A stretch of DNA of 64,000 nt, taken from contig NW_025963548.1 in NCBI RefSeq assembly GCF_910591885.1, positions 2,161,501 to 2,225,500 of the forward strand, given 5' to 3'. The notes below the pieces were generated by a model, which was not told the origin of the DNA, made no database searches, and saw only the letters and a program-made list of their open reading frames with translations. This DNA is from Bombus terrestris. Lineage: Eukaryota; Arthropoda; Insecta; Hymenoptera; Apidae. Below are positions 46,368 to 57,675 of the stretch, in pieces; position 1 is the first letter of the stretch; each line of letters starts with the position of its first letter. A program made the position numbers and the translations under genes.

Positions 46368-46388
46368 ATCCTGGCACGGATCGCCCAA
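46368..46388 (-). other. Primer-binding site of the young gypsy
   Basis: In sense TTTGGGCGATCCGTGCCAGGATCC begins right after the 5' LTR (shown in parts: TTTGGGCGATCC, GTGCCAGGATCC). It resembles tRNA-Arg type sites with small differences; the tRNA is uncertain. Confidence 0.5.
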
Positions 46389-46389
46389 A

Positions 46390-46775
46390 TGTCACGTGAA
46401 AATAAAGAGAAATTTTATAAGGAAGAGGAAGACTTTATTTTTACTTCGTTTATACACTTATAAGACACTTCCGAGCTCTAGCCGTGACCGTACGAGAGTG
46501 AGACCCTACAATCTTTTTACTTTCGGTCATCTGTTCTCTCATTATCCCCACTACCCTGTAGGCGTACGTGACCGTTGCTACGCTTCTGGAACATTTTATG
46601 GAAGGACCGTTAGGCCATAAATGAATCCTCAGGTACTCTGCCAATATACATTGTCGCCAAGGTCGCCATGTGTTCCTCTCGTCGGTCCATCGGGTTCGAA
46701 GTATGCCGACCGGGACACCATCCTGCCCGCGGTGTGTGTGTGTGTGTCCTGGTCTCTGATGTGATTTACGTTACA
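46390..46775 (-). repeat. 5' LTR of the young gypsy
   Basis: 386 bp, differing from 41169-41552 by three substitutions and one additional GT unit. It is followed by ACCG (46776-46779) and F-box sequence. Confidence 0.95.
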
Positions 46776-46928
46776 ACCGCCGTACGAGCAGCGGATAAAC
46801 TTATTTCGTGCCTTAGGTTACCCTCACCACGTCCTCTACTTCTTGATTCTTGGTTGATAGCTTTAGTGGCTGCAGGTCCGAGAAATTGCATCTTGACCCG
46901 CTTTCTCGTATGTCGCATGTGACGTCAC
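46776..46928 (-). pseudogene. F-box copy 3, middle part, fused to repeat A
   Basis: Reverse-strand match to F-box codons from the basic segment RRHMRHTRKRVKM onward. At about 46926-46929 it jumps to the interior of repeat A (ACCGCGGCTACGTTCGG). The promoter, start and F-box motif of this copy are deleted. Together with 41077-41168 it forms one gene split by the gypsy. Confidence 0.85.
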
Positions 46929-47119
46929 TGACCGCGGCTACGTTCGGTGACTGGTTGTCGCCTCGAGGCCAATTGCAGTATCAAAAGTTTCGTACAATTA
47001 CAATCGGACTGGATGGCTACAATTGTTGAATTACTGCTATGGTAGAATATAGATTACAATGTTACGGGATTTTCCCAAAATTCCAAACGGAACGTTCCCG
47101 TAATATTTCATCTCCGACT
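46929..47119 (-). repeat. Repeat A fragment (right arm)
   Basis: Matches 23672-23866 in reverse. The remaining ~860 bp of repeat A are absent because of the fusion to F-box copy 3. Confidence 0.8.
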
Positions 47120-47330
47120 TATATTTATGCTTGATCTGTCTGGGACCAGTGCAGATATAGCGCGAACTGGCTGGTAAGCGATGTATTTGGCAAGGAATGT
47201 GGAGTACCAGGCACATCGAATTGTCGACATATCAGCAACAGCAACGGAGATACGCGGAGTTGAATATTTGAGTCTGAATCTGCAAAACAACAAATACACT
47301 GCATATAACAGAGACCAGAGTCGATGTTCT
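47120..47330 (-). repeat. Satellite monomer (right arm)
   Basis: Reverse copy of 23481-23671, one monomer with the CGAATTGTCGACATATC landmark. Confidence 0.8.
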
Positions 47331-48114
47331 GCCGCGCAACACATCTGCACTCAATCCCGCGCGGCTTGACAGCCAACGGTCCACGTGCCATCCTTCGAAT
47401 CCTCCATAGGCCCAAGGACCCACCATAAAGATGAAATCCTAACTGCATTGTTCGCACATATGGTCTAAGTCAATCTGTTTGTCCGAAAAGACTTTCTAAC
47501 TCTAGAAGTGTTGTCGGTCGGTTTTTAGAAAGGTCCTTGGGTTTATTACGCGCTCTTAAGAATTACGGAGAAAGCGGGTAGTGGCCTAACGAAAAATGCG
47601 GACATCTACCTAACGGAAAATCTGAGTTTTCCCATAAACAATGTCGCCTAGGACCCACGTTGGTAGGAGGCTTCTTCCTCCTCTCTTCCTTCCTAACATT
47701 AGTCATAACCAATCGGCATCGCGGATCATTGCCCTCACTTTCCTAACTAACAATGTAAGCATCGAATCCGCGTTCTTCGTTCAAAGGGCACAACCATACC
47801 GAGCTCCGTACTCACATCAGAATAAACTTTAGAGTTACATCATCTCTCACGGTGACTAGAGTTCCTGCAATCCCTATAACTCTCACCGTTCCTATATCTC
47901 TAAGAGCCTCCTATTTCTCTCACAGTATCCAGAAGTCCGACAGCTCCTACAGCTCTCACGGACCTAGAGCTCCTATAGCTCACATTCTCATCTAAGAATA
48001 ATCCTTCTCTTCGTTATCTGTATCTTAAGCAACGGCGTTCTTACTCAGTGTGATTGTATAAATCGTTGGAAATACATATATTTTTTATAACTCTGTGACT
48101 CCCAGTGTTATACC
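47331..48114 (-). repeat. Spacer S2 (right arm)
   Basis: Reverse copy of 22685-23480, with the CTCCTACAGCTCTCAC minisatellite units visible near 47850-47990. No gene is seen; short frames are shared by-products. Confidence 0.5.
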
Positions 48115-49068
48115 ACAACAACTACACCTATTATCCTAAGCGAAATACGGTGATCGAACAATTCGTGGTGTCGATTATTCCAATCGTAACTGGAATTTAC
48201 GACTCCCATTGACGCGTATTCAAACGACCGCGTCTCCCCGCTATAGCTCGAAAATACAGTCGACATAGCGCAAACCGGATAAGTACTGTATTTGGCTGTA
48301 ATTGCGGAGTATAGTGCGCATCGCATTTGCGACATGAATCCAATAGCAGCGCTGATACGTTGGTTTGAACATTTAGGCATGAATATGCAAAACAGCAATT
48401 ACGCTGAATCTGTCAGTGACCAGAGAAGACATGAGACAGAAGAGAAGATAGAATCGGAAGATGTGCTCTGTGCTCACCAGCGAATCAGGAGCATAACGCT
48501 CACCGAATTTTCGTCATATCTGCCATAGAAACGAAGATACGTTGCTTTCGATATTCAAGCATGAATATGCTAAACTGCAATTATGGTGTATTTGACAGGG
48601 ACAAGGGTGAAGAAAACGCTAACCTACTGATGTGCGCTGTATATGACATCAGCTGTGAAATATAACGCGCACCGAATTGTCTGTAAGTGTGCCATAGAAA
48701 CGGAGATTCGTTGATTCGAATATTTAATACTGAATATGCAAAACTGCAAATACGCAGGGTTCGGCTGTGTCCCGATTTTACATGCATCAAACGGGATAAC
48801 GTGCACTGTGTTTGGCAGCAAATTTGGAGTATAACGAGCCTCTAATTGTAGCCATATGTGCCATAGAATCGGAGATACGTCGGTTTGAATACTTAATCCT
48901 GAATATACAAAATTGCAACAACGCTGGATCTGGCTGGGTCCAGATTTTACATAGCGTAAACCGGATGATGTGCATTGTACTTGGCATCAGATATGGAATA
49001 TAACGCGCATCGAATTGTCTACATACCTGCAATCGAAACGTAGTCACGTTGATCTGAGTATTTATTCC
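48115..49068 (-). repeat. ~168-bp satellite (right arm, inner block)
   Basis: Reverse copy of 21725-22684. It ends at ATTCC (49064-49068), the copia target duplication. Confidence 0.85.
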
Positions 49069-49313
49069 TGTTGGGAATATGATACATTTACACTGTACAT
49101 GTGAATGTGAGTGTAAGCGTGAGAGGACGTCTGGGTATTGGTTGAGACAAAAGACAAGAGCCAGTCGTTAGAAGTATCTGGAAGAGTCGGTTGACAACAG
49201 GCGTGCGTGTGAGTAGGATTTTGAGGTCTTAAGAGTATAAGATATATGTATAACAGTTGTGTGCTAAATAAAGGGAATTATTTGTATTTCCGAATCCATT
49301 CTATATCTTTTCA
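49069..49313 (+). repeat. Copia 5' LTR (right arm)
   Basis: 245 bp, TGTTGGGAATATG to ATATCTTTTCA, with TATA-like GTATAAGATATATG and CTAAATAAAGGG. The primer-binding site follows at once. Confidence 0.92.
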
Positions 49314-49334
49314 TGGTAGCAGAGCGTGGTTCAT
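49314..49334 (+). other. Copia primer-binding site (right arm), initiator tRNA-Met
   Basis: TGGTAGCAGAGCGTGGTTCA abuts the LTR. The first 12 bases pair with the initiator tRNA-Met 3' end. Confidence 0.8.
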
Positions 49335-49488
49335 AATTTTGCAAGTTATTTTAGTGCGTGTTTTTCAATATTGCGAGTTTGTTCGAGTGAGTTCTCAGTA
49401 AGGAAAGAAACGTTCAAAGGTTACAAAGAGGAAAAATACACTTCGTGCACGTAGGAACGCTTGAGTAAGAGATAAGGAATCATATAAA

Positions 49489-50304
49489 ATGGATAGATCG
49501 GAAATCATGATACCTATTTGCGATTGTGAGGATTACGGTATATGGAAGCAAAGAATAACGATGTTTCTCAGATATAAAGAATGCGAGATTGTCACAACTA
49601 GGGTGAAGACAGAAACAGACAATGAAGACTGGGACAAAAAGGATCTGAAGGCAATAAATATAATTTATAGTGCCGTCACGAATAGACAATTGGAATATAT
49701 TAGAGAAGAAAAAACGGCGTATGAGATAGTGAAAAAGTTTGATGAAATGTACTTGAAAGATTCGACGGCACTACAGATCGTATGCCGAAGGAGATTGGAA
49801 AAGATAAGACTTGAGAACTACACTGATTCAGCATCGTTTTTTAGTAATTTCGAAAAATTAATAAACGAATTAAAATGTCCGAGTACACAAGTGAGTGAGT
49901 GGGAAAAACTAAATTTCACGCTGAATACGTTACCTGAAGAATACACCTACATAGCGGATATAGTAGATGCATTGAAAGCAGATAATCAAACGGTAGCATA
50001 TGTAAGAAATAAAATTGAAATAGCTGAGAAGAAGAATAAGTCCAATCGAGGAGAAATGCATACCAACGCCTTTTCTGCAAAAAAGGAAGGATGCTTCAGA
50101 TGTGGAAGAGTAGAACATCTGCGAGAGAGTGTCAAAATGGCGTCGAAGCGGGAAGCAGTAACAGCTTTTGGCGTGGGTCAACACGTGGTCGCAGCAGAGG
50201 AAGAGGAAACAAAGGAAATACGAGCAGGGGACGTGGAAATTTCCATCGTCAATCAACAACCGGCACGAGCGAGCATGGTAACTCAAGATCAGGCACATGG
50301 ATAG
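49489..50304 (+). pseudogene. gag: Copia gag (right arm), truncated
   Basis: Starts MDRSEIMIPICDCEDYGIWKQR. The body matches the UBN2-type copia Gag. The CCHC knuckle is shifted out of frame as in the left arm, and the TAG stop comes from the gypsy target duplication (50301-50304). In the intact element this frame would continue into protease. Confidence 0.88.
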
Positions 50305-50680
50305 TGTAACACAAACTCTTTTGCCCTGACGTCACCTTAGGCGACCACTTCTAAACATTCTCCAGACAGCCGATACTTGAACATTACACATGGCGACCTT
50401 GGCGACAATGTATATTGCCGGAGTACCTGAGCGTTTATCTATGTCCTAACGGTCCTTCCACCGAATGTTCTAGAAGCGTAGCAACAGTCATGTACGCCTA
50501 CAGGGTAGTGGGGATAATGAAGGATGAAAAACAAAAGAGGAAACAGATGTCACCGAAAGTAAGAAAATATTGTAAGAGCCTCAGTCTCGAACGGCCTCGG
50601 CTAGATTTCAGAAGTGTATAAACGAGGAAAAAATAAAGTTTTCTTCCTTCCTTTAAATTTCTTTCTCATTTTACGTGACA
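50305..50680 (+). repeat. 5' LTR of nested gypsy (right arm)
   Basis: 376 bp, TGTAACACAAACTC to TTTTACGTGACA, with AAAATAAAG near 50630. Confidence 0.93.
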
Positions 50681-50683
50681 TTT

Positions 50684-50700
50684 TGGCGATCCTGCCAGGA
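50684..50700 (+). other. Primer-binding site of nested gypsy (right arm)
   Basis: TGGCGATCCTGCCAGGA, three bases after the LTR, possibly tRNA-Arg type. Confidence 0.6.
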
Positions 50701-50878
50701 TACATCAACGTTGGATAAAACAAGATTACGGTTTTGGCCTTCGGGACATCCGACCAAAGGTGTATCAAGCAACCTGGACTACTAAGAACGGTTTTATTAG
50801 TAAGTAGAACCATTTCCTCTAAAAGGATCGATCGATTGCATTCGATAACGTCAGACTCCGACGATCTATTACTCTGAA

Positions 50879-52225
50879 ATGGACAAAAGGGACGATAAGA
50901 AAGTTACACCTGTCGCTTCGACTAGCGGTGATCCAAACCTGCGGGCAATTTTGGATATGATGCAGTGCCACGAAGAACATAAGGCAGTTATAAATGATTT
51001 GTATAAACTAATCCGCGATGAAAGCACTCAACGGATCAAGGAAATGGAACTAATAGGGAAGACTGTGGCCGAACTCAAGCTAGGAGTACAATCCTCCGTA
51101 GATACGTCTGAGTTCAACTCAATTATGACAGACGATACTAGTTCTGCCAGCAAAAGCACTACTCGGGACACCTGCATAGTGAAATCTCCGGAAGAACGCG
51201 TTCGGATCAAAGAAACTCCAGAAACCTCCGACCCAGCGAACTCCGAGGATGAGGAAGAAGAATCAGCCTCGTACGAACGACATATGTTCGACGCGAAAAC
51301 CAGCATCGAGTTCATCCCAGTCCTCAACGGTCAAGATGACATTGGAGTGGAGGGATTCATCAAGCGGGTAAGCGAAGCTAGATCGGAATGTAAGGAAAAG
51401 CGTGCTTTATTGAAATTAATTCTAACCAAACGCATTGTCGGCGAAGCCGAAAGAGGCATTAGACATTCGGTTATCGAGACGTACGGCGCCTTATTCGAAA
51501 ATCTGAGGAAGTTCGTATCGATTAGCGTAACTTCAAACGGTGCACGCGGTAAATTACAAAGAACTCGGCAAAGTTTTAACGAATCAGTACACGGATACGT
51601 CAAAAGATTTCGACAAGGTCTTAATGAACTTATATACGCATTGCAACAGGAAATTCGCGATCCTATTCGACAAGCAGTCGCGATAGACCTAGAGAACGAA
51701 CGCGCAACCAAAACGTTCATACCAGATTTAAAACCCGAGATAGAAATCAGAACATCAAACATGAAACCGCGCACCTTACAAGAAGCACAAGATGCCGCGT
51801 TCGAAGCAGAACTATTAATCGGAGAAATTGAGGGAAACCGCGGAAATCAGTGCAGGCAGCAAGTAAGAGCTCACTCATTCGCCCGAGGGAATGTTTCGTC
51901 ACAACGCAAACCCCCACTTAGGAGCGGTCCGATGACTACGCTCAATCGCCTGCCGACAAGCACTCAAATAAACAACGGAGGAAGAATGAAGTGTTTTAAG
52001 TGCCACCAAATAGGACATACCGCAAATTACTGCCGAAATTTTCAACCGGCCAGCCAGCGAAATCTTCCGCAACCGCGCAGTTACAATATAAACATGGAGA
52101 ATGCGGGACGAGAAAAGGAAACAGCGCTACCAGAACCTCGAGAGACGTCGTACGAGTACACGCAACAACAGGAAAACTTCTATCCATTGGAGTTCGATCG
52201 GGAACAGAAATCAAACGATATTTAA
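50879..52225 (+). CDS. gag: Gag of nested gypsy (right arm), 448 aa
   Basis: Same length as the left-arm copy with scattered substitutions. The CCHC knuckle CFKCHQIGHTANYC lies near 51989-52030. The tail (YEYTQQQENFYPLEFD) overlaps the start of pol by about 225 bp in the -1 frame. It would assemble particles and bind RNA. The frame has stayed open in both arms although pol and env are broken. Confidence 0.9.
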   Translation: MDKRDDKKVTPVASTSGDPNLRAILDMMQCHEEHKAVINDLYKLIRDESTQRIKEMELIGKTVAELKLGVQSSVDTSEFNSIMTDDTSSASKSTTRDTCIVKSPEERVRIKETPETSDPANSEDEEEESASYERHMFDAKTSIEFIPVLNGQDDIGVEGFIKRVSEARSECKEKRALLKLILTKRIVGEAERGIRHSVIETYGALFENLRKFVSISVTSNGARGKLQRTRQSFNESVHGYVKRFRQGLNELIYALQQEIRDPIRQAVAIDLENERATKTFIPDLKPEIEIRTSNMKPRTLQEAQDAAFEAELLIGEIEGNRGNQCRQQVRAHSFARGNVSSQRKPPLRSGPMTTLNRLPTSTQINNGGRMKCFKCHQIGHTANYCRNFQPASQRNLPQPRSYNINMENAGREKETALPEPRETSYEYTQQQENFYPLEFDREQKSNDI

Positions 52226-55200
52226 TCGATACCGGTGCAGGAATAAATTTAGTTAATAGATCAGGTGCCATATTTAAACCTAAAAAGACAGTAGCTAAAA
52301 CATTTTACATGGACAATGACAAATACCAAACTGACGAAACAGTAGACTTTCAATTCTTTAACATCATGAACACATTTCACGTTGTGCCAGACGATTTTCC
52401 TTTAATAGAAGACGGAATAATTGGTTTACCTATGCTCTCTAACTACTCATATCGAATTAACAACGAATCAATACAATTAAACGGGAACGAAATATTTTTC
52501 CAGGCGCCGAAAACCATTCTCCCAGGGCAAACCAAAATCGAAACAATTTATCTGGATAAAGTTCCGACGAGAGTATGTTTCTGCAATACTGGTGAGCAAC
52601 CAACTATAATCACTAATGATCTTTCTTATGAACACGATCTCGATAAAATTGCTAAAATGAAACAAATAATTAGACTAGACCATATTGAAGACAAACTTCG
52701 TATTCCTATCGAAAAGATCCTCCTACATTACATAGACGTGTTTGACCTAGAATCCGATACCCTACCTTGTACTAACCTAACAAAACACACTATTACCCTA
52801 CGCGAAAACAAAATCGTCAATACCAAATCGTACCGACCTCCCGAAGCCCATAAAGCAGAAATTGAAAAACAAATGAAAAAAATGTTAGATAAAAATATCA
52901 TTGAAGAATCAGATTCTCCTTACAACAATCCAGTATGGGTAGTACCCAAGAAATCAGACGCATCAGGCAAACAGAAATGGCGTATAGTTATCGACTTTCG
53001 AAAATTAAATGAACTTACCGATCAAGACGCCTACCCACTACCGACAATCGACGACATTCTATCACAATTAGGCAACGCCAAATTCTTCTCTGCTCTAGAT
53101 TTATCTTCGGGATTCCATCAAATACCTACGGACCCCGACTCAAAGAAATATACAGCCTTTAGCACACCTCAGGGACACTTTCACTATAATCGCATGCCAT
53201 TCGGTTTAAAAATCGCCCCAGCCACCTTCCAACGCATGATGGATACCGCGTTACGAGGATTATTGAACAAATACTGCTTTGTATACCTTGACGACATAAT
53301 AATATTCGGTAGTACAATTCAACAACACAATGAAAACCTTGCTATAGTATTGCAAAGATTAAAAGAGTTAGGACTAAAAATCCAACCCGACAAATGCGAG
53401 TTTCTAAAACCTGAATTAGAATACTTAGACATGTCATAACACACGAGGGCATAAAGCCAAATCCTAAAAAGATCTCCGCAGTTAAAGACTTTAAGATTCC
53501 CAAAACACCAACAGACGTAAAGTCATTTCTCGGATTAGCTGGATACTACAGAAAATTCATTAAAAACTTTTCCAAACTCGCCAAACAATTAACAGATCTC
53601 ACAAAGAAAGACAATCCTTTTAGATGGACAGAAACGCAACAGACAAGCTTTGACACACTAAAGGAAAAGCTATGCTCAGCCCCAGTTTTTTAGCATACCC
53701 AGACTACACGAAAACATTCACACTCACCACAGACGCTTCCAATGAAGGAATAGGCGCAATCTTATCACAAGACGGACATCCTTGTTGTTACATATCACGG
53801 ACACTCAACCCCCCAGAGAAAAATTATTCTACCACAGAAAAGGAATTATTAGTTATCGTATGGGCAGTTAAAAGACTCAGGCAATACCTGTTAGGAAGAC
53901 GATTCGTTATTCGAACCGATCACCAAGCACTCACTTGGCTCAAAAATTGCAAAGACCCTTCTTTGATTAGATGGAGACTTAAACTCGAAGAATACGAGTA
54001 CGATATTCAGTATTGCAAAGGTAAAGAGAACACAGCAGCCGACGCACTTTCCAGAAAAATTTACCAAATTACCGACAAATCAGTCCCAGACACACCTGCA
54101 AACTCCGAAAATATTGTAGAACACTTTAACACATGGTCAGAAGACGCGACACCCCCGAGACGACTTAAAATCACGCCAAACGATCACACCTTCTATCAAT
54201 TGAATAGAGAAACATTAGGTCCATTCGACAAAGATACTTGGATTCGAAAAATTTTTGAACTAACCAAGAAACGCAAGAAAATTGGGATAGGAGACAATAG
54301 TTTTACCGAAACCGAAAAAGCTAGGATCAAAGTAACACTCATGTTTATTAATGACCAAATTGAAGAAATAACTTTTGCATACGAACCAATACAAACCATA
54401 ACTGACGAACAAGCTCTAGACATTATACGCGAAAACCATAACGACATTAGTGGACACTTGGGTATTCAAAAGACATATAGTAAAATCAAAGACCAACTCA
54501 AAATCCCACGCCTCATGGAGAGGATAGAAGATTTTATAAAAAATTGCGAAGCTTGTCAACGACAAAAGCTAGTTAGAATCAGACCCAAGGAACAACCCGT
54601 AATTCCTCAGACACCAGTAGAACCAAACGAAAAGATAGCCATGGATCTAATTGGTCCGATGCCTAAAACCACACGTGGAAATCAATACATTCTTCCGATT
54701 CACGATGACCTAACGAAATATCTCGTTTTAGTACCACTTAAAACACAACGAACCGAATCGATTATCGATGCACTACTACACCACTACATTTACATCTTCT
54801 CAGCACCCAAAACGATACTAACAGACCAGGGACAAAACTTTATGAGCGAACTAATGGAAAAATTCGAGGAAGCATTTAAAATCAAACATATAAAGACCAT
54901 TAGTTTTCATCCTCAATCTAACGGATCCTTAGAACGAACACACGCCACAGTAAAAGACATGATTCGCACGAGCCTACACGATTCTAATAAAGAATGGGAT
55001 CAGGTATTAGACTTTATTTGCCTAGGGTATAATACCGCGATACACGATGCAACTGGATTTTCACCCTTCGAACTAACATTTGGAAGAAAAGCCAACCTCC
55101 CGTCTTCCGTATCCCGAACTTTCAATTACACCTACGAAGAAATGTTTGCACTATGGCAAAAACAATTGCAAAAATATAGAATGATAGCGAAGAACACTCT

Positions 55201-55480
55201 TGAACAAAGTAGAAAGAGGTACATGAGAGATCAGACAAGAAAAATCATTAGAACTCAAACCTTATTTAAGGAAGGAGATCGTATACTCCTTCGCAACGAT
55301 CATAAGTCGGATAAATTGGACGACGAATGGTTAGGACCCTACGTTATTAAATCAGTCAAGACACCGTATTATGAGATTCTCATTAGAGATCGAGTTAAGA
55401 AAATCCACGGTAACCGAATAAAACGTTATTTTTCAGGACGATCACCCTTGCCGTCGGCTTTACCACCCTTAACGGATTAA
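52000..55480 (+). pseudogene. pol: Pol of nested gypsy (right arm), two frameshifts
   Basis: The protease LIDTGAG has its Asp at 52228. RT FVYLDDIIIFG has YLDD at 53284-53295. The frame is lost near 53429 (one base missing after LEYLD). A middle segment (GIKPNPKKISAVKDF, FLGLAGYYRKFI) runs in the next frame to a 2-base gain near 53685. The rest (53672-55480, 602 aa) holds RNase H, the HHCC finger (CEACQRQK) and integrase (AMDLIGP, LTDQGQNF, SLERTH). A 6-bp deletion (two residues, in KNCKDPSLIRW) is specific to this arm, while the protease-RT junction rearranged in the left arm is intact here. Confidence 0.92.
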
Positions 55481-57276
55481 AAATAACCCCTATTGACAAT
55501 AATGGAATATTTCATGAGAAAATATCCAAAGCATATCCTTATAGCGAACACATAAATGTTATTATAGGACTAGATATTTGTGCTGTATTGGAACAAGTAA
55601 GATATATTGAAAAGGGAGTAGCCGAAGTTAGGAATCATTGCGAGACACGAAAAGACTGTAACATATTACCAGAAATACGCTCTTTGCAAGCAAAACTAAA
55701 TAACGTCAGAACACTTAGCATCGAATTACGATTCTTAGCTCACATTCATCTCAGAAGTAGATGAGGACTAGTAGACGCTATCGGATCTATTAGTAAAACT
55801 CTTTTTGGAACCCTAGCCGCGAACGATCTAGATATAATCAACAAAAATATAGACAAACTCTTTGAAGAAGGTAACAGCCTAAAAACCATAGTAGCTAACC
55901 AGACAGCTTTGATTAAACGAATTTTAAATAACGACGTCATCCAGCGACTGAAACAAGTAGACACAGGTGTAACAAACGAACTTAAAACGCTTAACAAAAA
56001 AGAGATCACCTTAATAAAAGTCATAGCTCTAGAAAGCTCACTCTCTGACTTACATTTCCAAATCGACGAAATATTCAATTTAATCATCTTAGGAAAACAA
56101 GGAATAATAAGCCCACAGATTATTGATCCCGGAACTTTTATTAACAATTCCGCCCAAGTACTAGGTAGCAATACAGTAGGAAACGCTTTTATACCAAAGG
56201 AAGAGAATTTCCAAAATATTTTAGATATCTCAGAACTCACATTGTTTACTCGACAAAACAAAGTTTTTTTTGTAATTTCTGTACCAACAGTTATGGACAT
56301 GGAATGGGATATAGAGCAAATATATCCCACACCATCTCTCACGAACAAAGTGTTTTTTGCACCTTTAGTAGTTCATCCGATATTTTTAACGTCAGGACTA
56401 AATTACATCAATGTCGATCAAAACTACTTGGATAAGCAATGCCGTTCTATATCTGACTTTTACATTTGCAAACAAACTCAGCCGATTCACGACCGTCGAG
56501 TGAAGCACGATTGTAACTCTGAAATCTTAAGCGCAGAAAACACTGTCAAATTCTGTAAGGTAGTAGTTTGTAACATTGAAGATATAACTTTTATCCCATT
56601 AAACGCTGAGAATCATTTTATAGCTATACCAGAAAAACCAATAGATCTGGGCATTTTCGAAGAAAAGACACATCGAATTGTTAGACTAGAGAAACCATCT
56701 TTGTTACAAACTAATAAAACCGTAGACATATTGTACAAGAATAACCATATGAGAATAAGTGGTAGTAGCAAGGAAATTTCTTACGAGATTAAAATCAAAA
56801 CAGTCAATGTAACTAATGATTCAGATTGGATGATTTTACTAAATAAACTAGAGAAAACTCCAAAACTTATTAACGATAATTACGGATACAAAAACACTCT
56901 GGATGGAATCGAAGATCAAACGAATCAACTAACTTTTGCTCATAGAATCGATCAAGTTGAATCACGGGGAATATCTATATTACAAATTATAGGATATTTA
57001 TCCATTGCTCTCATATGGTTATACTTTCTCAACAAAATAGGAATGCCGAAATTGTGTTTTCATTTATTCTGTTGTAAAATCAAGCGAAACACGACAAATA
57101 ACAATCCACCAGCCAGCGCTCCGATGCCAATCAACCCGGCACCTATCAACGTATTCACCCCGATTCTACCTGTGCCCAGCACCAGCAACGATTCGCAAGT
57201 AACCTTCGACCTGGAAACACCCAAGGCAAAAATTCACCCATCTATCTTAAAGAGGAAAAGGAACTTCGAGGACTAA
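55460..57276 (+). pseudogene. env: Envelope of nested gypsy (right arm), one in-frame stop
   Basis: The frame overlaps the pol end with a hydrophobic signal-peptide-like start (ITLAVGFTTLNG) and runs to a TGA near 55762, directly before GLVDAIGSISKTLFGTL. The 455-aa frame from 55909 continues the membrane subunit: heptad-like helices, Cys-containing DKQCRSISDFYIC, a membrane segment near 56985-57035 (IGYLSIALIWLYFL), and a tail with Cys residues ending RNFED. The type is that of errantiviral/baculovirus F fusion proteins, which act at the cell membrane. The stop lies at the subunit junction and is shared with the left arm, so the protein cannot be made whole. Confidence 0.87.
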
Positions 57277-57286
57277 ATTCATTCTA

Positions 57287-57298
57287 AGGAGGGGGGAG
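57287..57298 (+). other. Polypurine tract of nested gypsy (right arm)
   Basis: AAGGAGGGGGGA directly before the 3' LTR. Confidence 0.75.
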
Positions 57299-57675
57299 TG
57301 TAACCACAAACACTTTTGCCCTGACGTCACCTTAGGCGACCACTTCTAAACATTCTCCAGACAGCCGATACTTGAACATTACACATGGCGACCTTGGCGA
57401 CAATGTATATTGCCGGAGTACCTGAGGGTTCATCTATGTCCTAGCGGTCCTTCCACCGAATGTTCTAGAAGCGTAGCAACAGTCACGTACGCCTACAGGG
57501 TAGTGGGGATAATGAAGGATGAAAAACAAAAGAAGAAACAGATGTCACCGAAAGTAAGAAAATATTGTAAGAGCCTCAGTCTCGAACGGCCACGGCTGGA
57601 GTTCAGAAGTGTATAAGCGAGGAAAAAATAAAGTTTTCTTCTTTCCTTTAAATTTCTTTCTCATTTTACGTGACA
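57299..57675 (+). repeat. 3' LTR of nested gypsy (right arm)
   Basis: 377 bp, TGTAACCACAAAC to TTTTACGTGACA, followed by ATAG (57676-57679) and resumed copia sequence. Confidence 0.93.

Larger units (their letters stand above)
41169..46775 (-). mobile_element. Young Ty3/gypsy element inserted in F-box copy 3
   Basis: 5607 bp with near-identical LTRs (three substitutions and one GT unit apart), a primer-binding site, a 1483-codon gag-pol frame and a purine tract. The 4-bp target duplication ACCG at 41165-41168 and 46776-46779 sits within F-box coding sequence (GACG-ACCG-CCGT when rejoined). There is no env: only about 145 bp separate pol from the 3' LTR. LTR similarity makes it the most recent complete insertion in the window. 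Confidence 0.96.
50305..57675 (+). mobile_element. Gypsy/errantivirus-like element with env, nested in copia (right arm)
   Basis: Reverse copy of 13126-20488. Target duplication ATAG at 50301-50304 and 57676-57679. LTRs 50305-50680 and 57299-57675. Gene order gag, pol, env. It shares with the left arm the two pol shifts and the env stop, showing these predate the inverted duplication. Confidence 0.96.

Noticed and set aside
57410..57616. Conserved 68-codon frame inside the gypsy LTRs (also at 13185-13391, 20172-20378, 50415-50621, 41229-41423, 46450-46644)
   Set aside because: It lies within LTR U3/R sequence, lacks a consistent ATG, and inter-family changes are not biased to silent sites. 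It is treated as a by-product of the conserved LTR core.
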